This document shows, piece by piece, positions 51,270-60,227 of a stretch of DNA of 64,000 bases. Below the pieces are notes generated by a model. It did not search any database. It was given only the letters and a program-made list of their open reading frames with translations, and was not told the DNA's origin. Numbering within the stretch: the first letter of the stretch is position 1; each line of letters begins with the position of its first letter. The position numbers and the translations under genes are program-made. Location: contig NZ_CP042968.1 of assembly GCF_001693515.2 (NCBI RefSeq), positions 5,580,001-5,644,000 of the forward strand, written 5' to 3'. This stretch comes from Bradyrhizobium paxllaeri (GTDB taxonomy: Bacteria > Pseudomonadota > Alphaproteobacteria > Rhizobiales > Xanthobacteraceae).

Positions 51270-54200
51270 CTACTTCGACTGCTTCGTCAGATCGATCCGC
51301 CTCACCCCGGCGATCGCCGGCAAGACGCCGGTGTGGACGGGCTCATTCCTGGACATTTCCGGCGTCAGCGGCGCGCGGGCGGTGGCGTCCGGGAAGCGGG
51401 TCTTCATTTCGCGGATGAAACCGTCGAGCGTATCGACGCTGGCGGCCATCTTGGCGATTAGCGAGAATTCGGCGCTGTTGGAGGTGGCCGGCTTGCTCGC
51501 GGTATCGAACGCGGATTTGTCGGCCTCGCCGGTCATCAGGGGCGCGTATTTCTCGCGGAAACGGGCCAGGCCGATCGCGTCCTCAGCCAGCGCATAGCCG
51601 ACCACGGCACGGACGATGTCGCTCTTCTCGGCGGCGTTCAGCGGCCTGAAATCGCGCCAGCGGTCGGCGTAGTACAGTTCGATCTGTTCGGAAGCTTCCC
51701 GCCACTGCCGCGACGCCCAATAGATGTCCGAGCGCAGGCGGATCGCTTCGCGTCCCGTGATGTTGGAGATGATGTCGAGCGCGAGGTCGTGGCGGCCGAC
51801 GTCGCTCTGGGCGCGAGCCTCGAGAAGCAGGCGCTGCTGCCGCAATTCGCCTGAGAGATCGGAGATCCGCGTCAGGCGTAACGCCGTGATCGCCCGATCG
51901 GGCTTGCGGTTCATCAGGTAGACCATGGCAAGGCGCGCCGCCACCTGCGCCCGCGCGGCTCCCTCCAGGCGCTTGTCGACCTGGTACTGCAGCAGTTCCG
52001 CGGCCTGGTCGAGCAGATCGATGGAGGCGAGCCGGTCCGCCAGCCGCCGGATCATTTCGTCGCCGCGCCGGCCGATCGGCGTCAATTCGCGATACTCATA
52101 GAACATCGCGAGCGCATCGACCGGCTTCATGTCGTCGCCCTTCTGACCGAGATAGATTTCGGTGAAGAGCGCGGACGCAACATCCTGGCTCTGCCGCGAC
52201 ATTTCGGAGTTGGGCTGCAGCTTGGTTGCGGTCTTGGCGGCGGCGAGCGCCTCGCCATAGCGTCCGTTTTCCGAGTAGAGCTGCGTCAGCTTGTTCAACG
52301 CCTTCAACTCGATCGCGTCGCCGCGCCAGATGACCGACAATATTTCCAGCTCGCGCGTCAACTCGGCCTCGCCGAGTTCGCCGCGCCGGTGCCGCAGCAG
52401 GGCCTGCAGCAGCCTCGCTTCCGCCGACGCCTGCCGGTCGCTGGACTGTGCCGCAAACCGGTAGGCGTCGAGCGCGTCCTTGTCGTGCCCCAGCGCCTCC
52501 GCAAGCCGCCCGCGCAGCACCGCGATCTCGGGCTTCATCTCGGTGGGAATGCCGATCACCTCGAGCTCGCTGCGCCGCCGCGAGGCGCCGCCATAATCCT
52601 TCACCTCGAGCGAAGCCCGCATCGCGTCCGCGGTGACGATGCGCTGCAGCTCCAGCGGCAGTGCGGCAATCGAGAATTCGGCGTTCTTGAACTTCTCGCG
52701 CGCGTCGGCCCATTTTTCCTGGCGGGCAAACGCGAACCCTTTCCACAATTGGGAATCGTAACCGTTGCCGATCGCCGGACTGGCAAGATCCTTGAGCGCG
52801 CGCTCGGGATGGCCGATCAGGATGCTGGCCACCGCATGCACCATCATCACGGTGGCATCTTCATTGCCCTGATTGGTGTCGGAGAGGATGAGGTTGGTCA
52901 CCCCTCTCGCTTCCTGATACATGCCGCGCGACATGTAGAAATTGGCAAGCTCGAGCCGGGCTTGCGCCTTTTGCTCAGGTCCCGCGGCGGCAGCCGCCTT
53001 GATCAGCGCATCCAGCCGCGGCAGGAATTTCTCTTCCCGGTTCTTGCGCCATTCAGCGGCGTCGAACAGCGGCCTCACTGCCGCGGTGGCGCGTTCGGCC
53101 GCGACGTCGGCGGACGACAGCGTCAATCCGCCGGGCCGGCCGAGCATCACCTTGTCGGCGCCGACCTCGGCGCTGATATCGTCGGAGTTCGGGTGCACCA
53201 CCACGCCATGCACGGATTCCAGGAGCGACAATTCGACGAAATCCTGCCGCTTGATCAGGCCGCGGGTCGGCGGCGGCGCGGTTACGACCAGCAGCGTATC
53301 GCCGGCATCGGGATCGACCAGCCGATGCATCGCCCCGGGATTGGCCAGCGGCACCGTGACGCTGGCGAGCGCGGGATCGGTGATGTTGCGCAGCACCGTC
53401 AGCGGCAGCGGCGGAGTCTGGCCGCGATCGGCGAAGATCAGCGTCCACTCGGCGCCGTTGGCGCGGCCTTCGCTTTCGAGCGAAGGAATCTGCGGCCGGT
53501 TGAGCCGGATACGGATCGCCTGCCCCTTGTCCAGCGACAGCCGAACCACATCGCCGATGATGGCGCCGCCCTTGGCGCGGATCGGTTCGATATCGACCGG
53601 CTTGGTCTGGTCGAACACCAGCCACACCGTATCGGCACGGCGGAACAGCGCAGCCGGGGTCGGCGCGGCAAAGGAGAACGTCACGCGCAGGCCGTCGCTG
53701 TCGCGCCTCGCCTCGACGGTGGGGGTCTTGTCCTTGGCGCCGCTTTCCGGCGGCGGACCGGACGCCGCTGCTCCAGCCTTCATCGGCGGCTCCGCAGCAG
53801 GTGGCGCCTGCTTGGGCGCGACGGGTTTCGGCGCTTCCGCGGCGGCGGCCTGCACCTGCTCGGGCGGCGCTACTTTCGCAGCTTCGACCGGAGGCAGCGG
53901 CTTTTCCGGAGCGGCGGCCGTCTTCTCGGGCGCGGGAATGGCGTTGGCAGGCGGCGCCTCGACGGCAGCCATTGCCGCCTCCGCCGGGGGCGGCGCGTCG
54001 CTTACATGCGCGGGCTTGATCTCGATTTTGGCCTGTTCGGCAATCATCTCCGACGTAGCAGGCGGAATCTCCGCCGGCTGCTGCGGCGGCGCTTCCTTCA
54101 GCGCCTTGTCGCGTGACATCCGCGCGGCAGGCCCGGGCTTGGCCGGCGGCACGACCGGCTTCGCCGCAGCGGGCGGCTCCGCCGAGGCGGCCTTTTCCGG

Positions 54201-55058
54201 CTGCTGGAAGCCGACATCGATCACATAGTTCTTTTCCTCGCGGAAGGAATGCACATCGACCTCGCCGATCAGCACGATGTCGACTGCGGAAGAATCGACA
54301 TCGGCCCGCTGATTGATCGAGGCGATGTTCGGCGGCGCCGCCACCTTCGCATCTGCCAGATCGAAATTGAGCACGCTGTTGAACTGCAGCGTCAGCTTCT
54401 GCTCGTTCAGCACCGACGAGACGTTGACGCCATCCGGCATCTCGAACACGAAGCGGACGAAGGTCGGCTGCACCGAGGCGCGGACACGCACCGGCGGCCT
54501 CTTCTTCGCGGCGTTGATCGCCATCTGCGCGCGCAACGCGCGCTCGGCAGCCCGCGCCCGCTCCGCCAGTTCGCGCACGACCGCTGAAGGAAGCGGCGGC
54601 GGCGGACCGGTCCAGCCATCGGGCAGGAAGTCGACGAAAATCCGTTCCCCCGCCGTCATCGTATTGACGGTCGCCCGCCGCGCCAGCGACAGCCGGATCG
54701 CCGTGCCGTCGGGATCGCGCCGCGCCGAGCCGACATAATCGGGCACGGCGTCCGACAATTTGTCGACGGGAATGTCCACCGGGCGCTTGAAGCGGATGAT
54801 GATGATCGAACCGGCGGTCGAAACGTCGGATTCGACGTCTTCCGCCAGCCTCAACACCAGCCGGGCGAAGCCACCTGCGGAGGTAAACGTCGCCTCCCCC
54901 CGGACGGGATCGTCGGCTTGGCAGGCTTGCGAGAACGTCAGACCGGCGAATAACAAAGCAACAGCAAGGGGCTGGCCGAGAAAATTAAGGCAACGCTGCG
55001 CCGCCCGCGCCAATGCGCGGTCCGGCGATCCAGTTTCAGCGGCAGCCCTTCGCCCCAT
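51270..55058 (-). CDS. Very large TPR-repeat envelope protein of the flagellar region
   Basis: The 1262-residue protein has a signal peptide (PLAVALLFAGLTFSQACQA), two beta-rich AMIN-like stretches (about 45-130 and 195-280), a long Pro/Ala/Lys-rich linker (285-455), a further beta region, and a helical TPR-type part (about 690-1180). It is probably periplasmic. In related genomes such genes sit with fliM, fliL and motE; a role in flagellar assembly or motility is inferred from position and a perfect CtrA-type box 77 bases upstream. GTG or later Met starts are possible. Confidence 0.75.
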   Translation of the reverse strand: MGRRAAAETGSPDRALARAAQRCLNFLGQPLAVALLFAGLTFSQACQADDPVRGEATFTSAGGFARLVLRLAEDVESDVSTAGSIIIIRFKRPVDIPVDKLSDAVPDYVGSARRDPDGTAIRLSLARRATVNTMTAGERIFVDFLPDGWTGPPPPLPSAVVRELAERARAAERALRAQMAINAAKKRPPVRVRASVQPTFVRFVFEMPDGVNVSSVLNEQKLTLQFNSVLNFDLADAKVAAPPNIASINQRADVDSSAVDIVLIGEVDVHSFREEKNYVIDVGFQQPEKAASAEPPAAAKPVVPPAKPGPAARMSRDKALKEAPPQQPAEIPPATSEMIAEQAKIEIKPAHVSDAPPPAEAAMAAVEAPPANAIPAPEKTAAAPEKPLPPVEAAKVAPPEQVQAAAAEAPKPVAPKQAPPAAEPPMKAGAAASGPPPESGAKDKTPTVEARRDSDGLRVTFSFAAPTPAALFRRADTVWLVFDQTKPVDIEPIRAKGGAIIGDVVRLSLDKGQAIRIRLNRPQIPSLESEGRANGAEWTLIFADRGQTPPLPLTVLRNITDPALASVTVPLANPGAMHRLVDPDAGDTLLVVTAPPPTRGLIKRQDFVELSLLESVHGVVVHPNSDDISAEVGADKVMLGRPGGLTLSSADVAAERATAAVRPLFDAAEWRKNREEKFLPRLDALIKAAAAAGPEQKAQARLELANFYMSRGMYQEARGVTNLILSDTNQGNEDATVMMVHAVASILIGHPERALKDLASPAIGNGYDSQLWKGFAFARQEKWADAREKFKNAEFSIAALPLELQRIVTADAMRASLEVKDYGGASRRRSELEVIGIPTEMKPEIAVLRGRLAEALGHDKDALDAYRFAAQSSDRQASAEARLLQALLRHRRGELGEAELTRELEILSVIWRGDAIELKALNKLTQLYSENGRYGEALAAAKTATKLQPNSEMSRQSQDVASALFTEIYLGQKGDDMKPVDALAMFYEYRELTPIGRRGDEMIRRLADRLASIDLLDQAAELLQYQVDKRLEGAARAQVAARLAMVYLMNRKPDRAITALRLTRISDLSGELRQQRLLLEARAQSDVGRHDLALDIISNITGREAIRLRSDIYWASRQWREASEQIELYYADRWRDFRPLNAAEKSDIVRAVVGYALAEDAIGLARFREKYAPLMTGEADKSAFDTASKPATSNSAEFSLIAKMAASVDTLDGFIREMKTRFPDATARAPLTPEMSRNEPVHTGVLPAIAGVRRIDLTKQSK

Positions 55059-55134
55059 CCAGAAGATCTCGTACCTCAGTGAATTCAGCGGCGAAGCGCT
55101 CTCGCCCGCAGGTTTGAATCTTGGATTGGCCGGC

Positions 55135-55149
55135 TTAAGGCTTTGTTAA
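55135..55149. promoter_or_regulatory. CtrA-type box upstream of the TPR gene
   Basis: TTAAGGCTTTGTTAA is a perfect TTAA-N7-TTAA site, 77-91 bases before the gene start at 55,058. It is the second such site in the window. Confidence 0.72.
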
Positions 55150-55421
55150 CGTCAACTTATTGATTTCGTTGAAGGGGCGGTCGGGAGCCGGGTTGAGCCC
55201 TTCCCAGGTCCCCAGTAAGCGCCACACGCCTCGGGGCTGCGGCTATCGCCATGGCGCCGTCCCGCGCCTTGATCTGGATCATTAATCTTACGACGGATGG
55301 AACTAACATCAGCCATCCCGTCTTAGGGAAACAATGGACCCGGGATGCGGGGCCGGCAAAGTCAACCAACGCTTCCCGAGTCGCCAAACCTGCCTCAGGC
55401 AGTCAATTCGGAGTGCGTGAA

Positions 55422-55643
55422 ATGGCAACCCAGATCGTGATGGATCGTACTGGCGACACCCGGCATACATTCGACATCCATGATCGCGCGGAAGTCGAAA
55501 AGGCCGAGCGGCGGTTCAGGGATTTGACCGGCGCAGGCTTTACGGCAGCGGTACGATCGGGGCCCGGCGAACAACGGGTTATCCGCTCCTTCGATCCGAC
55601 AGCGGAGGAAACGCTGTTTTATCCGCGTCTCGTTGGCGGCTGA
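55422..55643 (+). CDS. Small hypothetical protein
   Basis: The 73-residue protein reads MATQIVMDRTGDTRHTFDIHDRAEVEKAERRFRDLTGAGFTAAVRSGPGEQRVIRSFDPTAEETLFYPRLVGG. The aromatic, acidic end (DPTAEETLFYPRL) resembles phage-like or mobile-element accessory proteins found singly in chromosomes. It is followed six bases later by the next gene. Confidence 0.6.
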   Translation: MATQIVMDRTGDTRHTFDIHDRAEVEKAERRFRDLTGAGFTAAVRSGPGEQRVIRSFDPTAEETLFYPRLVGG

Positions 55644-55648
55644 CGGCC

Positions 55649-56092
55649 GTGACCCAGCAGATCGCGCTTGCGGTATGCTCGTTCGTCCTCGCGTTGCTCG
55701 GCACGGCGCTGCTTTCGGCGCTTTCGCTGGTCGTGGCGCGATCCGGTTCCGGCAGCAAGACGTTCCGCTTCGAAACCGAGGCGAGAGCCCTCACGCTTCT
55801 CAAGGAGTGGCTCTCGCCGAAGCAGCGCGCCTCTTACGAGCGATTCCGATATTTCGACGTCATCGGCAGCCAAACCGGGACGCGGTATCGGATCCATCAT
55901 GGCACGCAGACGAACATCGAGGAACTCAGCGAGACGGGTCACCACGTCTGCAAATGGTGCTTCGTTCCGGATGGCGATCTCGTCGCGGGCGATGTCATGC
56001 TGGCGCAGAAGATCGCCCTTGAAACCAACGAGCGTGGCGCACTTTCGGTAGCCCACCGTTCGTTTGTCTCATCGGGGCCGCGCAGATTCTGA
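55649..56092 (+). CDS. Hypothetical membrane-anchored protein
   Basis: From GTG 55649 the 147-residue protein has one N-terminal helix (IALAVCSFVLALLGTALLSALSLVVA) and a soluble part with WLSPKQRASYERFRYFDVIGSQTGTRYRIHHGTQTNIEEL and HVCKWCFVPDGDLVAGDVMLAQKIALETNE. The YFDVIGSQTGTRYRI and KWCFVP-x-G motifs recur in small rhizobial proteins of unknown role. It is paired with the 73-residue gene. Confidence 0.65.
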   Translation: MTQQIALAVCSFVLALLGTALLSALSLVVARSGSGSKTFRFETEARALTLLKEWLSPKQRASYERFRYFDVIGSQTGTRYRIHHGTQTNIEELSETGHHVCKWCFVPDGDLVAGDVMLAQKIALETNERGALSVAHRSFVSSGPRRF

Positions 56093-56106
56093 CCGGGGTA
56101 GCGCCG

Positions 56107-56138
56107 ATGCGCTTTGCCGATCTATCGGCAAAGCGCAT
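56107..56138. terminator. 15-bp perfect hairpin between convergent genes
   Basis: ATGCGCTTTGCCGAT (56107-56121) pairs exactly with ATCGGCAAAGCGCAT (56124-56138). It separates the gene ending at 56,092 from motE ending at 56,138 and could stop transcription both ways, although T runs are short. Confidence 0.6.
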
Positions 56139-56908
56139 TAGTTGGGCTTTTGCGGCAGGATCCTGCCTTCGATCTTCGGCAGTTCGGCCGTGGAGGTGGA
56201 TTTATCGGTGCCGGCGCGGCGGGCCAGTTCGACCGTCAGCCGCTCGGCCGCTTCCGGCTGCATCAAGCCCAGAATGTCCGACATCTTCCGAGGCGCGATC
56301 TGGGAGGCGATTTCGTAGAGCACGGACATCTCCAGCCGGTCGAACACCTTGGCGGCGTCCTTCGGCTTCATGCCCTCATACATGGTGATGATGCCCTTGA
56401 AGCGGGCGGCGTCCTGTTCGGACTTTTGCCCGCTTGCGGTCGTGATCCGCGCCTCGGTGGCCTTCGCCTCCTCGACGCGGCCCTCGATGCGCTTCTCGGC
56501 GGATTTCAACAGGCTCTCGCGAATTTCGATTTCACGCGCGCGCTGCTCCAGTTCCTGGCGCCGCGCCTGCAGCCGTTCCAGGATGGCGCGCTCCGACGCC
56601 GACACCGATTGCGGATTCTGGTCGGGAAACACCACGACGCCGTCGTGCTTGGGCGCCTCGGTAGCCGGCGCGGCCGGCTTCGGTGCCTCCTCCTTCTTGA
56701 CCGAACCGGTGATGTCGGCGGTATCGGGCCTTGAGCCGCCGGGAAAACCCAGATTGTCCTGCGCCCAGGAACGCTTGGCGGGCTGGCTGATCTGATAATC
56801 GAACACGTATCCGCCATCGATCACGAGGCCAGCGACCTTCAGCACTGCAAGGCCGAAGATCGCGACCAGCACGACCGGAATGACGCGGATATCGCGAAAC
56901 GACTTCAT
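56138..56908 (-). CDS. motE: MotE-like flagellar motor protein (MgtE N-terminal fold)
   Basis: The 256-residue protein has one membrane helix near the start (IRVIPVVLVAIFGLAVLKVAGLVIDGGYVF), a linker, a coiled coil (SASERAILERLQARRQELEQRAREIEIRESLLKSAEKRIEGRVEEAKATEARI) and an MgtE-N-like end (MYEGMKPKDAAKVFDRLEMSVLYEIASQIAPRKMSDILGLM). In rhizobia MotE is a periplasmic chaperone for MotC. It overlaps the preceding gene by four bases in the fliM operon. Confidence 0.85.
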   Translation of the reverse strand: MKSFRDIRVIPVVLVAIFGLAVLKVAGLVIDGGYVFDYQISQPAKRSWAQDNLGFPGGSRPDTADITGSVKKEEAPKPAAPATEAPKHDGVVVFPDQNPQSVSASERAILERLQARRQELEQRAREIEIRESLLKSAEKRIEGRVEEAKATEARITTASGQKSEQDAARFKGIITMYEGMKPKDAAKVFDRLEMSVLYEIASQIAPRKMSDILGLMQPEAAERLTVELARRAGTDKSTSTAELPKIEGRILPQKPN

Positions 56909-57345
56909 GCGGCGAGGCCACTCGCCCTTCGGCGCTCGGAGAATGCTTCAGCTGCCGCGGCGACCGCCTTGGCGCTGGAGACCTTGGGCTGTGCTGCGGG
57001 TTCGGCCTCCTGCGAGGGCCGCGCCGCGATCGCGATCTTGGACAGACGGCGAATGACGCCGTCGCCTTCGGCGAGCATGTTCTTCAGATGCCCCGCCATC
57101 TGCGTCGCCGCGCTGAGCTGGCTGCCGAGATTCTCATTGACGTCGCGCACGGTGTGCTTGAGGCCGCCGATCGCCCGCTCGGCGATTTCGGTCGCGGTGA
57201 TCAGTTCGGCGATCGTGGCCTTCAGCGAATGCTCGTCCGCCTTCAGCCGCTTCAGCCGCTTGTTGAGCAGCATGCAGTAGGCAATCGTGAGCACCAGCAG
57301 CACCGCCACCAGACTCTCGATTACAATGCCAAGGGAATGACTCAT
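56905..57345 (-). CDS. DUF6468-type flagellar operon protein
   Basis: The 146-residue protein has one N-terminal helix (LGIVIESLVAVLLVLTIAYCMLLNKRLKRL) and a helical part (HSLKATIAELITATEIAERAIGGLKHTVRDVNENLGSQLSAATQMAGHLKNML). It is a conserved member of alphaproteobacterial fliL-fliM-motE rows. Four-base overlaps with fliM and motE show a tight operon. Its molecular job is unknown. Confidence 0.75.
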   Translation of the reverse strand: MSHSLGIVIESLVAVLLVLTIAYCMLLNKRLKRLKADEHSLKATIAELITATEIAERAIGGLKHTVRDVNENLGSQLSAATQMAGHLKNMLAEGDGVIRRLSKIAIAARPSQEAEPAAQPKVSSAKAVAAAAEAFSERRRASGLAA

Positions 57346-58544
57346 TGTGCCTCCATCAACTTGGTTTGCTCGTCGGCCTTCTCGAACATCGCGAAGGTGG
57401 TATTGGGTTTGCGCAACTGCTTGGTGACGCGGATGGCGACGCGGTCGCCGACCCGGCCCATCCGCCCCTCGGTCAGCGTGACGTTGCCGCAGCGGACCGA
57501 GACCAGCGCGTCGGGACGCATCTCCAGCGGCAGGGTGTCGCCGACCTTCAGCTTCATCAGATGCTTGAGCGGAATGTCGGCTTCATAGAGCACGGCATCG
57601 ACCGATATCTCGGCCTGAGCCACCTCGGTCGCGAAATGCCCTTCCCAGATCGGATCACGGCCGAACTTTTCGCCCATGAACATCTGCAGCAGAACCGGGC
57701 GGATCGGCTCGATGGTCGCATAGGGCAGCAGCAGCTCGATATTGCCGCCGCGGTCTTCCATGTCGATGCGCAGCCGCACCAGGATCGCGGCATTGGCGGG
57801 CCTGGAGATCGCGGCGAAGCGCGGATTGGTTTCCAGCCGGTCAATCGAGAACGTCACCGGCGACAGCGGCCGGAACGCCTGCTCGGCATCCGCCAGCACC
57901 ACCTCGACCAGCCGCTTGACCAGGTTGGTTTCGATCGTGGTGTAGGGCCGCCCCTCGATGCGCAGCGAGGTCTGGCCGCGGCGGCCGCCTAGCAGCACGT
58001 CGATGATCGAATAGATCAGGCTGGAATCGACCGTCGCCAGGCCGAAATTTTCCCACTCCTCGGCCTTGAACACCGAGAGCACCGCCGGCAGCGGAATTGA
58101 ATTCATGTAATCGCCGAACCGGACCGAGGTGATGCGGTCGAGCGAGACTTCGACGTTGTCGGAGGTGAAGTTGCGCAGGCTCGTGGTCATCAGCCGCACC
58201 AGGCGGTCGAACACAATTTCGAGCATCGGCAGACGCTCGTAGGACACCATCGCGGAATCGATGATGGCGCGAATGCCGGAATGGTCGTCGAGATTGACGT
58301 CGCCGACGGTGAAGCCGAGCAGATTGTCGATCTCTTCCTGCGACAGAACCCGCTCGCCGGAATTCTTGTTGCCGAATTCGCGGCCGCCATCCTCGACCAT
58401 GGCCGCCCATTGCAGCGCCATGCTTTCGGAGAGTTCGTTGGCGGCAGCTTCTTCGGCCGCCGCCGTGGGGTCCTCGGAATCCAGCGACGCTTCCCATTGC
58501 GCGGCAATGGCGTCCTGGTCCATCTGGTCTTGGTTGCCGGCCAT
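57342..58544 (-). CDS. fliM: Flagellar motor switch protein FliM
   Basis: The 400-residue protein has the CheY-binding-like start LSQEEIDNLLGFTVGD, the middle domain (MLEIVFDRLVRLMTTSLRNFTSDNVEVSLDRITSVRFGDYMNSIPLPAVLSVFKAEEWENFGLATVDSSLIYSIIDVLLGGRRG) and the C-terminal surface-presentation domain (LKHLMKLKVGDTLPLEMRPDALVSVRCGNVTLTEGRMGRVGDRVAIRV). The N-terminal 70 residues are longer and more acidic than usual. It forms the cytoplasmic ring and binds phospho-CheY. It follows fliL by 21 bases. Confidence 0.95.
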   Translation of the reverse strand: MAGNQDQMDQDAIAAQWEASLDSEDPTAAAEEAAANELSESMALQWAAMVEDGGREFGNKNSGERVLSQEEIDNLLGFTVGDVNLDDHSGIRAIIDSAMVSYERLPMLEIVFDRLVRLMTTSLRNFTSDNVEVSLDRITSVRFGDYMNSIPLPAVLSVFKAEEWENFGLATVDSSLIYSIIDVLLGGRRGQTSLRIEGRPYTTIETNLVKRLVEVVLADAEQAFRPLSPVTFSIDRLETNPRFAAISRPANAAILVRLRIDMEDRGGNIELLLPYATIEPIRPVLLQMFMGEKFGRDPIWEGHFATEVAQAEISVDAVLYEADIPLKHLMKLKVGDTLPLEMRPDALVSVRCGNVTLTEGRMGRVGDRVAIRVTKQLRKPNTTFAMFEKADEQTKLMEAQ

Positions 58545-58565
58545 GATGCTAGATCCGTCCCATCA

Positions 58566-59057
58566 TCACTGCACGACGATTTCCTTGAACAGCACGGCGC
58601 TCACCTGCTGCGGCGCCACCGCACTGTTGACCCGCTTGGTCAGTTCTTCCTTGAGGCGGAACAGCCCGGCCGAACCGTTGATGTCGGAGGGACGCAATTC
58701 GCGCAGGTAGGTCTGGAACAGGTCGGTGACGCGCGGCAGGTTCGGCTTGATCTGCTCGACCTGCTTCTCTTCCTTGATCTCGAGCACGACCTTGACGCGG
58801 AGATATTGCACCCGCTCGCCGGGCGCGCCGACCAGATTGACCATCATGTCCGGCACTTCGACGAAGGACGGCGGCTTTGGCGGCGGCGCTTCGGCGTGCT
58901 TCTCCTCGCCATGGCCGCGCATCAGGAAGAACCAGCCCGCGCCGACGCCAAGGATGGCGACGAATCCGGCGACCGCAATGATCAGCTTGAGCTTGCCCTT
59001 TTTCGACGCTGCGGCTTCTGCGCCGTCTGCGCCTTCCGCCTGCTCGTTATCAGCCAT
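58566..59057 (-). CDS. fliL: Flagellar basal body protein FliL
   Basis: The 163-residue protein has one membrane helix (KLIIAVAGFVAILGVGAGWFFLM) and the periplasmic stomatin-like FliL domain (FVEVPDMMVNLVGAPGERVQYLRVKVVLEIKEEKQVEQIKPNLPRVTDLFQTYLRELRPSDINGSAGLFRLKEELTKRVNSAV). ATG 59057 starts the conserved polar N-terminus. It begins the fliL-fliM-DUF6468-motE row and supports stator function. Confidence 0.93.
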   Translation of the reverse strand: MADNEQAEGADGAEAAASKKGKLKLIIAVAGFVAILGVGAGWFFLMRGHGEEKHAEAPPPKPPSFVEVPDMMVNLVGAPGERVQYLRVKVVLEIKEEKQVEQIKPNLPRVTDLFQTYLRELRPSDINGSAGLFRLKEELTKRVNSAVAPQQVSAVLFKEIVVQ

Positions 59058-59444
59058 CGCCCCGCCCGCTTCGATTCCGAAAAACGAACGCGGTTGCCAC
59101 CAGCCTGGGTAACGATGCCCCACAACGCGAAACAAAAGCCGCCAGCGCACACGCGCTCTCTACAGGTGCAACGCTAGGGTAATAATGGTTAACGGAACCT
59201 TTCCATTCGCGCCCAAGTAGGAAAAATCTGCCGGGCAAACATGGTCAACAAGACCTTTCTGCCGCCCCCGCCGCGTTCCGAAAATATCCTAACCCATTAA
59301 AAATTCAGCACTTCCCGACTTGGCACGGCTTTCGCTGAGTAAACGGCGTGACCTGCCGGCTTGGGAGAGCCCAAAGGTTTACGACGGATCCGGACCACGG
59401 GCTTGGGAGAGCCAGTTTCGGATCGATCAAGGGGAGAACCACCG
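59058..59444. other. Divergent promoter region of fliL and flgF
   Basis: These 387 bases carry no gene. They contain a near-consensus sigma-54 promoter at 59,320-59,336 facing flgF. ATGGTTAA (59185-59192), the complement of TTAACCAT, is a CtrA half-site of the type described in rhizobia, and faces fliL. Confidence 0.5.
59320..59336 (+). promoter_or_regulatory. Candidate sigma-54 promoter of flgF
   Basis: TTGGCACGGCTTTCGCT has the -24 GG and -12 GC with the required 10 bases between them and one mismatch (TCGC for TTGC). It lies about 110 bases before the flgF ATG. Sigma-54 drives class III flagellar rod genes in related bacteria. Confidence 0.5.
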
Positions 59445-60209
59445 ATGGAGAATATGCTTCTCGTCGGACTATCGCGGAAGATGACGTTGGAACGGCAGTT
59501 GGACGTCGTCGCCAACAACGTCGCGAACATCAACACGACCGGCTTCAAGGCCGACCGGTCGCTGTTCGAGGAATATCTGCGCTCGCCGGCGCATGAAGAC
59601 AACTTCATGCACGCCGACCGCCGCGTCTCGTTCGTGCACGATCGCGCCACCTATCACGATTTCGCGGCCGGCCCCTCCGAGCACACCAAGAACCCGCTCG
59701 ACATTGCGATCGACGGCAAGGCGTTCCTGGTGGTGCAGACGGCGGCCGGCGAGCGCTACACCCGCGACGGAGGCCTGCAGATCAACAACCAGGGCCAGCT
59801 CGTGACTGCGAGCGGCGATCTGGTGCAGGGTACATCCGGCCCGATCGTGTTCCAGCCGACCGACAAGTCGATCAACATCGCGGCCGACGGCAACATCACG
59901 GTCGTCGAGGGCACCGGCCGCACCGACACGGTCCGCGGCAAGCTGCGCCTGGTCTCTTTTGCCGACCCGCAGAAGCTCGTGAAGGAAGGCGGCAACCTCT
60001 ACTCCGCAGGCCAGGGCATCGTACCCCAGCCCGACATCACCTCGCGGGTGAACCAGGGCTACATCGAGAAGTCGAACGTCAATTCCGTCCACGAAATGAG
60101 CCGCCTCATCGAGATCACGCGTACCTACACGCAGATCTCGGCGATGCTGCAACAGCAGCACGACTTGCACCGAACCGCCGTCGAGAAACTCGCCGACGTT
60201 CCGGCATAA
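59445..60209 (+). CDS. flgF: Flagellar rod protein FlgF
   Basis: The 254-residue protein begins MENMLLVGLSRKMTLERQLDVVANNVANINTTGFKADRSLFEEYL, the rod/hook N-terminus, and ends SNVNSVHEMSRLIEITRTYTQISAMLQQQHDLHRTAVEKL. The middle has LDIAIDGKAFLVVQTAAGERYTRDGGL, as in FlgF and FlgG. GGGGAG lies eight bases before ATG. It is first in the flgF-flgG-flgA-flgH operon. Confidence 0.94.
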   Translation: MENMLLVGLSRKMTLERQLDVVANNVANINTTGFKADRSLFEEYLRSPAHEDNFMHADRRVSFVHDRATYHDFAAGPSEHTKNPLDIAIDGKAFLVVQTAAGERYTRDGGLQINNQGQLVTASGDLVQGTSGPIVFQPTDKSINIAADGNITVVEGTGRTDTVRGKLRLVSFADPQKLVKEGGNLYSAGQGIVPQPDITSRVNQGYIEKSNVNSVHEMSRLIEITRTYTQISAMLQQQHDLHRTAVEKLADVPA

Positions 60210-60227
60210 CGCTCAAGGAATAGATCG

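Noticed and set aside
52389..54228. Two long antisense frames (575 and 428 codons) over the TPR gene
   Set aside because: Repetitive Arg/Gly or Ser/Ala composition typical of shadows over a Pro/Ala-rich gene.
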